Assembly (NCBI RefSeq): GCF_026168755.1
Contig: NZ_JAPFDR010000036.1
Coordinates: 1 to 32,490, forward strand
DNA length: 32,490 bases
Source of the DNA: Clostridium sp.
GTDB lineage: Bacteria > Bacillota > Clostridia > Clostridiales > Clostridiaceae
Reading direction: 5' to 3'
The notes under the pieces are model-generated. The model was not told the DNA's origin. It made no database searches and saw only the letters and a program-made list of their open reading frames with translations. Positions 1 to 7,363 of this stretch are shown in pieces (position 1 is the first letter of the stretch; each line of letters opens with the position of its first letter). The translations under genes were made by a program, and so were the position numbers.

Positions 1-18
1 GGTGTTAGTATAAAGTAG

Positions 19-38
19 TGGACACATTTAGTCGAACT
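19..38 (+). repeat. Left inner terminal repeat of the IS3 element
   Basis: It begins TGGACACA and matches the reverse complement of 1228-1247 at 16 of 20 positions. The true tip of the element probably lies further out, at the TGT near position 3, because a shorter TGT-containing extension is also seen at the right end. Confidence 0.7.
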
Positions 39-77
39 AAGTAAAATATTATTTAGTTAAGAAAGGATGTGTCCATT

Positions 78-350
78 ATGGGAAAGGGCAGAAGATACGA
101 GCAAGAATATAAAGACATGATAGTAGATTTATTTAAGTCAGAAATGAGCTTAGCAGAGCTAAGTAGCGAATATGGCATTGTAAAATCAACAATTAATGGT
201 TGGATTAAAAATGTAAAAGAAATTAAAGTTTATGAAAATGAAGTTATGACACTAAAAGAAGTTAAAGAGTTAAAAAAAGAAATGGCAAGGATTAAAGAGG
301 AAAATGAAATATTAAAAAAAGCTATAGCCATATTTGCAACAAGAAATTAG
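78..350 (+). CDS. IS3-family transposase orfA (helix-turn-helix protein)
   Basis: This is the first transposase frame of the IS. It encodes about 90 residues: an N-terminal helix-turn-helix that would bind the terminal repeats (YGIVKSTINGWIKNVKE, roughly residues 35-50), then a charged coiled-coil segment (LKKEMARIKEENEILKK) that acts as a multimerisation zipper in this family. The ATG at 78 is preferred to the GTG at 69: the AGAAAGG purine run lies about 11 bases upstream of 78 but abuts 69. Near its end the frame crosses an A7 tract followed by G at 314-321, where ribosomes can shift -1 into orfB. Confidence 0.85.
   Translation: MGKGRRYEQEYKDMIVDLFKSEMSLAELSSEYGIVKSTINGWIKNVKEIKVYENEVMTLKEVKELKKEMARIKEENEILKKAIAIFATRN
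314..321 (+). other. Programmed -1 frameshift site between orfA and orfB
   Basis: The tract A AAA AAA G sits exactly in the orfA codon phase (TTA AAA AAA GCT). Slipping back one base enters the frame of orfB, which is open without a stop from 320 through the first orfB ATG at 404. That arrangement is the standard way IS3-family elements make the OrfAB fusion transposase. Seen directly: the heptamer, the phase and the open -1 frame. Frameshifting itself is inferred. Confidence 0.8.
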
Positions 351-403
351 ATCAAGTAATAGTATTTATAGATAATAATAAAAGCAACCATGACGTTAAG
401 ACT

Positions 404-1224
404 ATGTGTACCGTTCTAGGCGTAGCCAGAAGTACATATTATAAATATTTTGATAAAACTAAATCTTCAAGAGAAATAGAAAATGAGGAACTAAAAGCAT
501 CTATTACAAGTATATATAAAGCCAATAAAGGTATATATGGTGCTCCTAGAATTCATCATATACTTGATACAGAAGGTTTTAATGTCTCCATAAAGAGAGT
601 TCAAGGAAGAATGACCGAACTTGGTCTTTGTGTAATAACCGTAAAAAAATACAATCCTCATTCAAATAAAAAAGTAGCAGAAGGTTTGGAAAACGTTTTG
701 AAAAGAGGTTTTACAACTACTTCTATTAATGAAAAATGGGTTGGAGATATTACATATATTTATACTATCAGAGATGGTTGGTGCTATTTAGCTTCAGTTC
801 TTAATTTACATCCAAAAAAATAATTGGCTACGCTTTCGGCAAAAGAATGACTAATGATTTAGTTATTAAAGCTTTAAAAAATGCCTATTATAGCCAAAAT
901 CCTGATAAAAATAAACAGTTAGTATTCCATACAGATTTAGGATCTCAATATACTAGTAATGATTTAAAAGAGCTATGTACAGAGTTTAATATTATACAAT
1001 CATTTAGTAAAAAAGGTTGTCCATATGACAATGCTTGTATAGATTCTTTCCATTCTTCAATAAAGAAGGAAGAAATCTATAGAAATACATACCGCACCTT
1101 CGAAGAAGCAAATATAGCTATATTTAAATATATTGAAGGTTGGTATAACAGAAAAAGGCTACACTCTTCTATTAATTACATGACTCCAGATCAATGTGAA
1201 TTATTAGCCAGAAGTGCAACATAA
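404..1224 (+). pseudogene. IS3-family transposase orfB, frame broken at an A7 tract
   Basis: This is the DDE integrase half of the transposase. The first part (404-823) has the HTH_21 region (KGIYGAPRIHHIL) and the first catalytic Asp in WVGDITYIY. The second part (847-1224) has the second Asp in HTDLGSQYTS and the Glu in FHSSIKKEEIY, followed by WYNRKRLHSSINYMTP. The two parts are in different frames. The break is at A7 (814-820), where CCA AAA AAA TAA stops; re-reading one A gives PKKIIGYAFGKRM and continues into the second part. The gene is therefore complete except for one missing base. It may be a decayed copy, a homopolymer sequencing error, or (less likely) a second recoding site, since the tract also has slippery phase. 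Confidence 0.8.
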
Positions 1225-1227
1225 AAA

Positions 1228-1247
1228 AGTTTGACTTTTTGTGTCCA
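1228..1247 (-). repeat. Right inner terminal repeat of the IS3 element
   Basis: Its reverse complement begins TGGACACA and pairs with 19-38 (16 of 20 positions). It lies immediately after the orfB stop codon, as expected for a compact IS. Confidence 0.7.
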
Positions 1248-1266
1248 AGATATTGACATAAGACCA

Positions 1267-1333
1267 TTCATATGAGACTCTATTTTTCAAAACTTTTTTA
1301 TAATTCTTTTCGGAACTTTTTATAAGTAAACAT
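1267..1333. repeat. Direct repeat copy A (left boundary of the two-component/ABC block)
   Basis: A 67-bp sequence starting TTCATATGAGACTC and ending AAGTAAACAT. It matches 7266-7353 with two substitutions and one 21-base gap. Its core contains short units of the type TTCGGAACTTTTTTATAA. It begins nine bases after the right end of the IS3 element and in the same orientation as copy B. Confidence 0.9.
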
Positions 1334-1740
1334 AGTTGCTAATAAATTCTTATTAGCTACATAAATAATAGCAAATTTTATTACTCTAAAAGAAATAATT
1401 TACATACCAACAAGTTTACTTTTAATGCACAAAATAAATCCTCAATAAAATCAAACACTACTCTCAAATTTAAACTCACATTTAAAATATAATTCTAATA
1501 ATTTTTCATCCCTTGAATTATTCATAATATAATAATATTATTCATAAATTTTAATCCTTTTTGGAAAATTGTTTACTTCTAAACAATCTGAATAAATGTG
1601 TTTCTGTACAAATTATAGAAATTACTGCAATTAAACATAAACTATATGAAATTAATAGTTACCCTTAATTAATTGTATATCTTTAAAAGTTTTTTATTAC
1701 AATTCCTAAAACTTAAAGTATTTTATCTAATATTACTTAT
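1334..1740. other. Gene-free A+T-rich interval
   Basis: I find no credible coding region in this stretch. It contains a hairpin at 1335-1360 with perfect eight-base arms (GCTAATAA and TTATTAGC, loop ATTC) that extend by two further pairs past one mismatch. There is no following T run, so it is not a standard terminator. The interval is downstream of the leftward ABC operon, and no strong intrinsic terminator for that operon was recognised here. Confidence 0.5.
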
Positions 1741-2613
1741 TTAATACATCTTCATCATATATAAATAAGCATCCTCTAGTGTTACTTCTGCTCTTATACA
1801 ATCTATTCTAGGTTTTTCTTCTGATATAATTTTAGTCATTATCTTACCATCTACATATTGTTTAGACGATATTGTTGCATATCTAGATAACTCTAATATT
1901 TCTTTTTCATTTGTTATTAAACAATTCCATACATGATTTTCTGCATTATTTAACAATTCGCTTATTTCTCCATTAAATATTAAATTACCTTTCTGCATAA
2001 TCCCTAATTTATTGCATATAGATGCTATATCTTCAATTACATGTGTTGAAAAGATAACAGTTCTTGTTTCTCCAAAATCAACTAATAAGTTCCTAATTTT
2101 TATCCTTTCTTCTGGATCTAATCCTGTTGTAGGTTCATCTACAATTAGAATTGGTGGTTCATTTAATAAAGCTTGAACTAAACCAACTCTTCTTTTCATT
2201 CCACCAGAAAGTTGTTTATTCTTCTTATTCTGTTTATCTATCAACCCTGTTTTTTCTAAATAATAATCTATTCTATCTTTGCATATGTTTTTTGGTATTC
2301 CTGACATTCTCCCTAAATATTCAAGTGAATCTCTAACTGTCAAGCTTGGGTATACTTCTAACTCCTGAGGTAGATATCCAATTTGTTTCTGTATCATTTC
2401 ATAATTATTTTTTTCTAAGTTAATTCCATTAATTAAAATATTTCCTTTTGATACTGGCAATATTGTTGTTAAAACTCTCATTAACGTAGTTTTCCCTGCT
2501 CCATTTTCTCCTAATAAGCCATATATTCCTTTTTCAATATTTAGATTTAGATTATCTATAGCTTTAGTACCATTATTAAATTCTACAGTTAACCCTTTTA
2601 TATTAATTGTCAT
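1741..2613 (-). CDS. ABC transporter ATP-binding protein (ABC-2 exporter type)
   Basis: This is the cytoplasmic ATPase that would drive the two membrane proteins encoded just upstream. It has Walker A GENGAGKT (residues 35-42), a Q-loop glutamine in LPQE (83), signature LSGGM (135-139), Walker B ILIVDEPTTGLDP (from 155) and the switch His in STHVIED (191). The roughly 70 residues after the nucleotide-binding core form a C-terminal extension common in single-domain export ATPases. The ATG follows GAGGTG at 7 bases and overlaps the end of the permease gene by 11 bases, so the three genes are translationally coupled. The substrate is unknown. The adjacent two-component system and lipoprotein make a role in sensing and expelling a peptide or envelope-active compound plausible, but this is inference. 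Confidence 0.93.
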   Translation of the reverse strand: MTINIKGLTVEFNNGTKAIDNLNLNIEKGIYGLLGENGAGKTTLMRVLTTILPVSKGNILINGINLEKNNYEMIQKQIGYLPQELEVYPSLTVRDSLEYLGRMSGIPKNICKDRIDYYLEKTGLIDKQNKKNKQLSGGMKRRVGLVQALLNEPPILIVDEPTTGLDPEERIKIRNLLVDFGETRTVIFSTHVIEDIASICNKLGIMQKGNLIFNGEISELLNNAENHVWNCLITNEKEILELSRYATISSKQYVDGKIMTKIISEEKPRIDCIRAEVTLEDAYLYMMKMY

Positions 2614-3277
2614 ATCTCTTCACCTCATTTTTATAATAAATTAAGCTGCTTTTAAATACAGTCATTCCAAATAATACAATAATAGCTCCTATTAATTTTC
2701 CAATTACCCAACTATAATCTAAATCCTTAGTAAAAAACTCACAGAAAGCAAATATATTAGCACTTTTAAAAATATTCATTCCAATAGTTGAATTTAATAA
2801 GAACCAAATAAGTACAGCTATTCCTACGCCAATACCAATTTTCTTTGTAATATTCACTAATACTACAGTTAAATATCCGAAAAATGCGATACTTACTCCT
2901 GTTGCAATTAAAGTAATTATAAGCATTGATAAGTTATCAATTTTCCCTATATTATTATTGACTTTCATTAAATACAAACTATATTGAACTAATGCTAATA
3001 ATTCTACAAATAACCAAGCTATAAAAAACCTTCTTTTTACTAGCCCTATTAAAACGTCTTTAGACTTTAACTTAATAACTTCATACCTTTTTTCTAAAAT
3101 CTCTAAATAAAATAAATCTGAAAAGAAAAGAATAGACAAAAGTGAACTATATGGATCAATAACGCCTCCTATTTCATCAGCATATGCTAATGGAAAAATT
3201 ATAGATAATAGCATTACATATATTATACAAATCCATAACTTATATTTACTAACTACAATTACTAAATCCTGCTTCAT
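2603..3277 (-). CDS. ABC-2 type transporter membrane subunit (second permease)
   Basis: This polytopic protein of about 224 residues has some six hydrophobic segments and no enzymatic motif. It is presumably one half of the membrane channel partnered with the ATPase encoded by the next gene. The start at 3277 is chosen because AAGGAG lies nine bases upstream and the ATG overlaps the preceding gene's stop as TGATG. The frame also extends upstream to 3298, but that would place the ribosome binding site inside the protein. Family membership is inferred from hydrophobicity and operon position; no specific subfamily is recognised. Confidence 0.8.
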   Translation of the reverse strand: MKQDLVIVVSKYKLWICIIYVMLLSIIFPLAYADEIGGVIDPYSSLLSILFFSDLFYLEILEKRYEVIKLKSKDVLIGLVKRRFFIAWLFVELLALVQYSLYLMKVNNNIGKIDNLSMLIITLIATGVSIAFFGYLTVVLVNITKKIGIGVGIAVLIWFLLNSTIGMNIFKSANIFAFCEFFTKDLDYSWVIGKLIGAIIVLFGMTVFKSSLIYYKNEVKRYDN

Positions 3278-4344
3278 CAAAAACGTCTCCTTTTCCAAAC
3301 AACAGTTGCTATCATAAAAATAAGTATTGAAACTATTAATAATGATATTTGATTAATATACATTCCTAAAGATATTTTAGTTTCAAAAAATATTTCAGGG
3401 AATCTAATAAATATACTTAAAGGATGTGTCTTATAATGAATATTACCCTCTAATATTTCTGCACCTATATTAGAATAAAGAATATATAAAATCATAATAG
3501 GTATTGTTGGCAGTGGATTTTTAAATATAACTGTTACTAAACTATAAATTGCAAGTGCCATCACTACACTTGGTAGAATGAATATTATTACATATTTAAA
3601 AATATCAAACATGGAAGAATTAAATCCCCACTTATATGCAAGCTTCATAGCTAAAAAATTATAAAAAAGAGTTATCACAAATATTACTGGCATCATAGCT
3701 AAAAGCCCTGCTATAGCTTTCCCCCCAATATACTTTATAGATGATATGGATTTGGTATGAATCAATTCATATATATCTCTTTTACAATCCTTCATATATA
3801 ATATTGGAAATAAGGCTATCATAAAGAATATTAAGCATACTCCAAAATAATCTACAAACTTTTTAGAAAACCACTCAGTATAATTTTCTTCTCCTAGTTT
3901 TTCTCTAATATAATTATTTGCTTCTTCTATAGTTGCTTGTTTCATATTAGCATCATAAAAATCATACTCTGCACTCTTATAGCCATAATTTTCATCTAAA
4001 TAGTTAGCAAAATCCTCTATACTAATTCCTCGTTTATACTCTTTAATTACCTCTTGAGCTTCATTAGGTTCTACATCTAATTCTTCAACTAAATTCTTAT
4101 AAATTGTACTTAACGCCAGTTGTTCTTTTTCTTTATTATTTACAGGAATATATCCATTCATTATATCTGCATCTGAAATGCTATTTTCATCTAAGGTAAT
4201 AATTTGGCTGTCATTCTCAAAATATTGTACATCTAAATATTGACATAGATTCACATATACATAGCAACAGCATAGTATTAATCCAATATAATAAAAGGGT
4301 TGTTTTATTATATCTTTAATAGTCATTTTTATTATTCCTCTCAT
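3277..4344 (-). CDS. ABC-2 type transporter membrane subunit (first permease)
   Basis: This membrane protein of about 355 residues has one N-terminal transmembrane helix (around 10-30), a hydrophilic loop of roughly 120 residues rich in Asp, Glu and Asn (about 35-155) that is probably extracytoplasmic, and then about five further helices. This is the usual layout of the larger ABC-2 permease subunit. The ATG at 4344 is preferred to the ATG at 4359 because GGAGG overlaps the latter and lies eight bases before the former. It is the first gene of the exporter operon, about 115 bases after the histidine kinase stop, with a terminator hairpin in between. The exporter may therefore have its own promoter or be controlled by read-through. 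Confidence 0.85.
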   Translation of the reverse strand: MRGIIKMTIKDIIKQPFYYIGLILCCCYVYVNLCQYLDVQYFENDSQIITLDENSISDADIMNGYIPVNNKEKEQLALSTIYKNLVEELDVEPNEAQEVIKEYKRGISIEDFANYLDENYGYKSAEYDFYDANMKQATIEEANNYIREKLGEENYTEWFSKKFVDYFGVCLIFFMIALFPILYMKDCKRDIYELIHTKSISSIKYIGGKAIAGLLAMMPVIFVITLFYNFLAMKLAYKWGFNSSMFDIFKYVIIFILPSVVMALAIYSLVTVIFKNPLPTIPIMILYILYSNIGAEILEGNIHYKTHPLSIFIRFPEIFFETKISLGMYINQISLLIVSILIFMIATVVWKRRRF

Positions 4345-4423
4345 ATTCTTTACCTCCATTCCTTATCTTTAAGTTTATTTTAAATTCTAAATATCAAAAA
4401 AAAATCAACTTTTGTAATTTTAC

Positions 4424-4461
4424 AAAAAAAATTCCACCCCATTATTGGGGTAGAATTTTTT
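4424..4461 (-). terminator. Intrinsic terminator after the histidine kinase gene
   Basis: An 11-bp stem (4431-4441 with 4446-4456; core ACCCCA and TGGGGT, one G-U pair) with loop TTAT is followed on the minus strand by seven T's. It begins right at the kinase stop codon. T's on the other side make it potentially bidirectional. It separates the regulator/kinase unit from the exporter operon. Confidence 0.88.
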
Positions 4462-5662
4462 ACAAATATAAAGTTATACTAACTATTGCTCCTCCATCTG
4501 CTGAATTATAAACCTTTAAATCTCCATCATATTTATCACAGAGTAGTTTAGTTATATAAAGCCCCATTCCCATATGTCCTGAAGCATAATTACTATTTTT
4601 TCTTATCTTTTTACTATCTATTTCATTAATTATTTTACTTTCAAAGCCACATCCATCATCCTTAACAATTAATATAACCTTTTTATCTTCTATATTAATA
4701 TTTATAGAAATTTCACTGTTAGCAAATCTAATTGCATTGGTAATAATATTTTCATAAATCTCTAAAAATATAAACTTATCTATATTAATTTCAAAATCTT
4801 CTTTTAATTGGTTATAGTGAAGCTTTATATCAATTCCATTTTTCTTATAAAACACTTTGTTTTCTTCTTCAATATCATAAATTATTTTTAGTGCCCTTAC
4901 CTTTTCATCTTTTCTATCCCGTAGTTTTACCTCATCTGCTCTTCTCATATATTCTACAAATTCTTTCAATCTTGCAATTTGAACATTACATTTATTAAGT
5001 TCCGCTAGCACCTCTTCTTTGGATATGTTGTCTTCTGGATAAAACTCTAAAATAGTTTCTACATACCCTTCTAATACCATTAGTGGAACTCTTATATCAT
5101 GAGCTATTGATGCATGAAACTCCTTTTCTTCTATAATTCTATTCCACATTTTCTGATTATTATCTATCAATTGAATTCTCATCTTATCAAAAGATTTACA
5201 CAGCTTACCAAACTCATCCATACAATCATACTCAATTTCAAAATCTAAATTATTGTTAAAGATTTCATTTGCCCCTATTTCTAGCAACTCTAATGGTTTT
5301 TTAAGCTTTCTCTTAAAAAATAAATATGATGTTATACTATTTAAAGTTATCGTTATTATTAATAATGTCCATGTTTCCAAAAAATCACATATATCTACTA
5401 TAATATTATCTGATTGACTCATAAAACTTGAACTAATCCTCGGTGCCTCGGTTATATATCCATAATACTTATTATAAAAATCATATATTTCCTTATACTC
5501 TTCTATGGTTTTATATTTACTCCATATACTATTTTGTATAATTCTAGCCACATTCATAACTCCTATAGATATGATAACTGATAATAATGATGATATAAGT
5601 ATATAATAAATTAGACTCTTTTTAATTGATAATACCCTTTTATTTAGATGTTTCCTTATCAA
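4460..5662 (-). CDS. Sensor histidine kinase with HAMP domain
   Basis: This membrane sensor kinase would phosphorylate the response regulator encoded upstream. Counting from the TTG at 5662 it has about 400 residues: TM1 (15-37), a short extracytoplasmic loop of some 58 residues, TM2 (96-116), HAMP (about 120-172), the HisKA phosphoacceptor His188 in ASIAHDIRVPL, the N-box Asn309 in ENIITNAIRFAN, the G1 box DDGCG (335) and the G2 box GHMGMG (362). The small loop suggests it senses within the membrane or through the transporter. The start is uncertain. The frame is open to an ATG at 5725, but that overlaps the regulator gene by 86 bases, whereas the TTG has GGTGG seven bases upstream and overlaps by 23. 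Confidence 0.93.
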   Translation of the reverse strand: MIRKHLNKRVLSIKKSLIYYILISSLLSVIISIGVMNVARIIQNSIWSKYKTIEEYKEIYDFYNKYYGYITEAPRISSSFMSQSDNIIVDICDFLETWTLLIITITLNSITSYLFFKRKLKKPLELLEIGANEIFNNNLDFEIEYDCMDEFGKLCKSFDKMRIQLIDNNQKMWNRIIEEKEFHASIAHDIRVPLMVLEGYVETILEFYPEDNISKEEVLAELNKCNVQIARLKEFVEYMRRADEVKLRDRKDEKVRALKIIYDIEEENKVFYKKNGIDIKLHYNQLKEDFEINIDKFIFLEIYENIITNAIRFANSEISININIEDKKVILIVKDDGCGFESKIINEIDSKKIRKNSNYASGHMGMGLYITKLLCDKYDGDLKVYNSADGGAIVSITLYL

Positions 5663-6332
5663 ACCTTTTCCACCTATATCCACTACCCCATTCTGTTTCA
5701 ATAAAATTTTCATCTGTAAACTCATAAATCTTTTTTCTAATTCTTCTTATATATTCAGTAACTACTTTAATATCACTATCATTTTCCTCATGCCATAATT
5801 TTAAAAATATATGTTCTTTGCTAAATATTTGTCTTTCATGTAATGCTAATAATTCTATTATCTCATATTCTTTTTTAGTTAAATCTAATCTTTGCCCATT
5901 TATAAATACTTCCATTGAAATAAGATCTATACTCATACTCCCTGTATAAATCATCTTATGAGAATACTTTGACCTCTCTTCTCTTTTCAAATTAGAAACT
6001 ATCCTAGCCTCCAATTCCCTAACACTAAATGGTTTAACAATATAGTCATCTCCCCCAACTAACAATCCATTTACTTTATCTTCTTCTGTAGCTCTTGCTG
6101 TTAAAAATAAAATAGGACTCTGAGTAAAATCTCTTATTCTTTTACATACATCTATACCATTTAGTTTAGGCATATTAACATCTAAAATCACCAAATCTGG
6201 AGTATACTTCATTTTATCTAATGCTTCTTTTCCATCATATGCTGTATATATTTCATATCCTTTTAATAAAAAATAATTTGAAAGCATATCTATTAAATCC
6301 AAATCATCATCCACAATTAATAGCTTTGCCAT
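5640..6332 (-). CDS. OmpR/PhoB-family response regulator
   Basis: This 230-residue DNA-binding regulator is the partner of the downstream kinase. The receiver domain has the acidic pocket VDDD (8-10), phospho-acceptor Asp51 in VILDVNMP, Thr78 in FLTAR and Lys100 in IVKPF. The C-terminal half is a winged helix ending in ETEWGSGYRWKRF, typical of the OmpR class. The ATG lies downstream of a weak purine-rich GGGGG-containing site. The gene overlaps the start of the kinase gene. Likely targets are its own operon and the ABC exporter beyond the terminator at 4424-4461. Confidence 0.95.
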   Translation of the reverse strand: MAKLLIVDDDLDLIDMLSNYFLLKGYEIYTAYDGKEALDKMKYTPDLVILDVNMPKLNGIDVCKRIRDFTQSPILFLTARATEEDKVNGLLVGGDDYIVKPFSVRELEARIVSNLKREERSKYSHKMIYTGSMSIDLISMEVFINGQRLDLTKKEYEIIELLALHERQIFSKEHIFLKLWHEENDSDIKVVTEYIRRIRKKIYEFTDENFIETEWGSGYRWKRFDKETSK

Positions 6333-6436
6333 TTTACCCCCTATATACTTCTTTAATTAAATAATACTACATTAATCAGCTTATCTTTTAACCTGTAATA
6401 ACTAAATCGTATAATATTAAAATTATTCATCAAAAT

Positions 6437-6793
6437 TTACTTATCAGATTGCATTTTTTCAAATACTATCCACTTATTATCTATATTTAATACTATCTGT
6501 TTATCTTGTGGTCCAATTTGGTATCCATATCCTTTTCCAAAATTAGACTGATTGTTTTCTTTAGGTATCTCATTTTGGTTAACCATAGATAGTATTTCTC
6601 CATCCATTGTTCCACATTTCATTGGCATTGTATTTTCTTTTTCAGTGTTATAGTACAACTCTTCATTTACCATAACTAATTGCTTTAAGCTTTCTTTTGT
6701 ATTTGACTGTGTAGTATTATTATATGTTTTGCCACAACTAATAAAAAGAAAAACTGTTGTTATCATACATACCAAAAAACTTATTTTTTTCAA
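6437..6793 (-). CDS. Small predicted lipoprotein
   Basis: A 118-residue exported protein with a lipoprotein signal: basic start MKKISF, a hydrophobic stretch, and the lipobox FISC with Cys20 as the lipidated residue. The mature part is hydrophilic and contains QSNFGKGYGYQIGPQDKQI. I recognise no functional domain. The start is a TTG at 6793 with AGGAGGAG about nine bases upstream; an ATG at 6800 is out of frame. It lies 104 bases upstream of the response regulator on the same strand, so it may belong to the same regulon and act as an accessory surface factor. That link is only positional. Confidence 0.7.
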   Translation of the reverse strand: MKKISFLVCMITTVFLFISCGKTYNNTTQSNTKESLKQLVMVNEELYYNTEKENTMPMKCGTMDGEILSMVNQNEIPKENNQSNFGKGYGYQIGPQDKQIVLNIDNKWIVFEKMQSDK

Positions 6794-7235
6794 ATTTCAT
6801 TACTCCTCCTATTTTCAAATTTTGTGTAAATGTAACTTATACAAAAACTAATTCATATAATAATACAAGTGTGCAATAACTTATATTTTTATTATATATC
6901 TATTTGTAATATAATTCCATGAGAAATAGATATAATATATCCTTGTTGAAAAAAATAATAATTAGCCTAATATTTATATAAATTTCAATATCAATAAATA
7001 TTAAAAGTTATTATATCTTTTTCCCTTCTCTCTATAGCAGTTTTTTTACAAAAAAACTTGCTATCTATGTTCACTCAAAAAAAAGTCTCGAAAAAATATT
7101 TTTGTATTTTTGATGAGTTATCCACAAGGGCAAACCTTCAATTGCAGAGAAAAGGTTTCCTCATTCATAAAAATGCCTCGAAAATTTCTCTCTTTAACTC
7201 ACTCATCCTCACACCCATTTTTCCTACCCTAACGC
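6794..7235. other. Gene-free interval with a long hairpin and a lone DnaA-box match
   Basis: I see no supported gene here. At 7034-7065 there is an inverted repeat, ATAGCA-G-T7 against A7-C-TTGCTAT, with one bulged base and a two-base loop. At 7118-7126 the sequence TTATCCACA matches the DnaA-box consensus but stands alone. The lipoprotein ribosome binding site (AGGAGGAG) is at the left edge. A small open frame from 7058 to 7345 runs through the dispersed repeat and is not believed. Confidence 0.5.
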
Positions 7236-7279
7236 AAAAAGAGCCCCATACAAAATCATTACAATTTCATATGAGACTC
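7236..7279 (-). terminator. Probable terminator of the GGGtGRT/scaffold operon
   Basis: The stem pairs 7241-7250 (GAGCCCCATA) with 7270-7279 (TATGAGACTC), eight of ten pairs, followed on the minus strand by five T's. It lies about 85 bases past the GGGtGRT stop codon. The mismatches and the 19-base loop make it a moderate rather than strong terminator. Confidence 0.5.
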
Positions 7280-7353
7280 TATTTTTCGGAACTTTTTTAT
7301 AATTCTTTTCGGAACTATTTTATAAAGTTCGGAACTTTTTTATAAGTAAACAT
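7266..7353. repeat. Direct repeat copy B (right boundary of the two-component/ABC block)
   Basis: This 88-bp sequence is nearly identical to 1267-1333 but has one extra 21-base unit. It contains three iterations of a TTCGGAACTNTTTTATAA-like motif. At 7324-7338 one iteration forms a perfect odd-centred palindrome with arms AAAGTTC and GAACTTT around a single G. It lies in the 3' untranslated region of the GGGtGRT gene. Confidence 0.9.
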
Positions 7354-7363
7354 CTAAATCATC

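Larger units (their letters stand above)
3..1258 (+). mobile_element. IS3-family (IS150-like) insertion sequence
   Basis: An insertion element of about 1.26 kb. It has two overlapping-frame transposase genes (orfA helix-turn-helix, orfB DDE integrase) between imperfect terminal inverted repeats. The inner repeat pair at 19-38 and 1228-1247 shares TGGACACA, AGTC and AACT (16 of 20 positions). Both ends can be extended outward to a TGT...ACA terminus near 3 and 1258, typical of IS3 ends. The window begins two bases before the left end, so a target-site duplication cannot be tested. orfB carries an extra frame break (see 814-820), so this copy may be inactive. Confidence 0.85.

Noticed and set aside
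2151..2336. A 61-codon open frame on the plus strand.
   Set aside because: It lies antisense within the ABC ATPase gene and has no ribosome binding site.
7118..7126. TTATCCACA, a perfect DnaA-box match.
   Set aside because: It stands alone, without a cluster of boxes or replication genes, so an origin is not supported.
7058..7345. A 95-codon rightward open frame.
   Set aside because: It runs through the dispersed repeat and the terminator of the opposite operon, has no ribosome binding site, and its composition follows the repeat.
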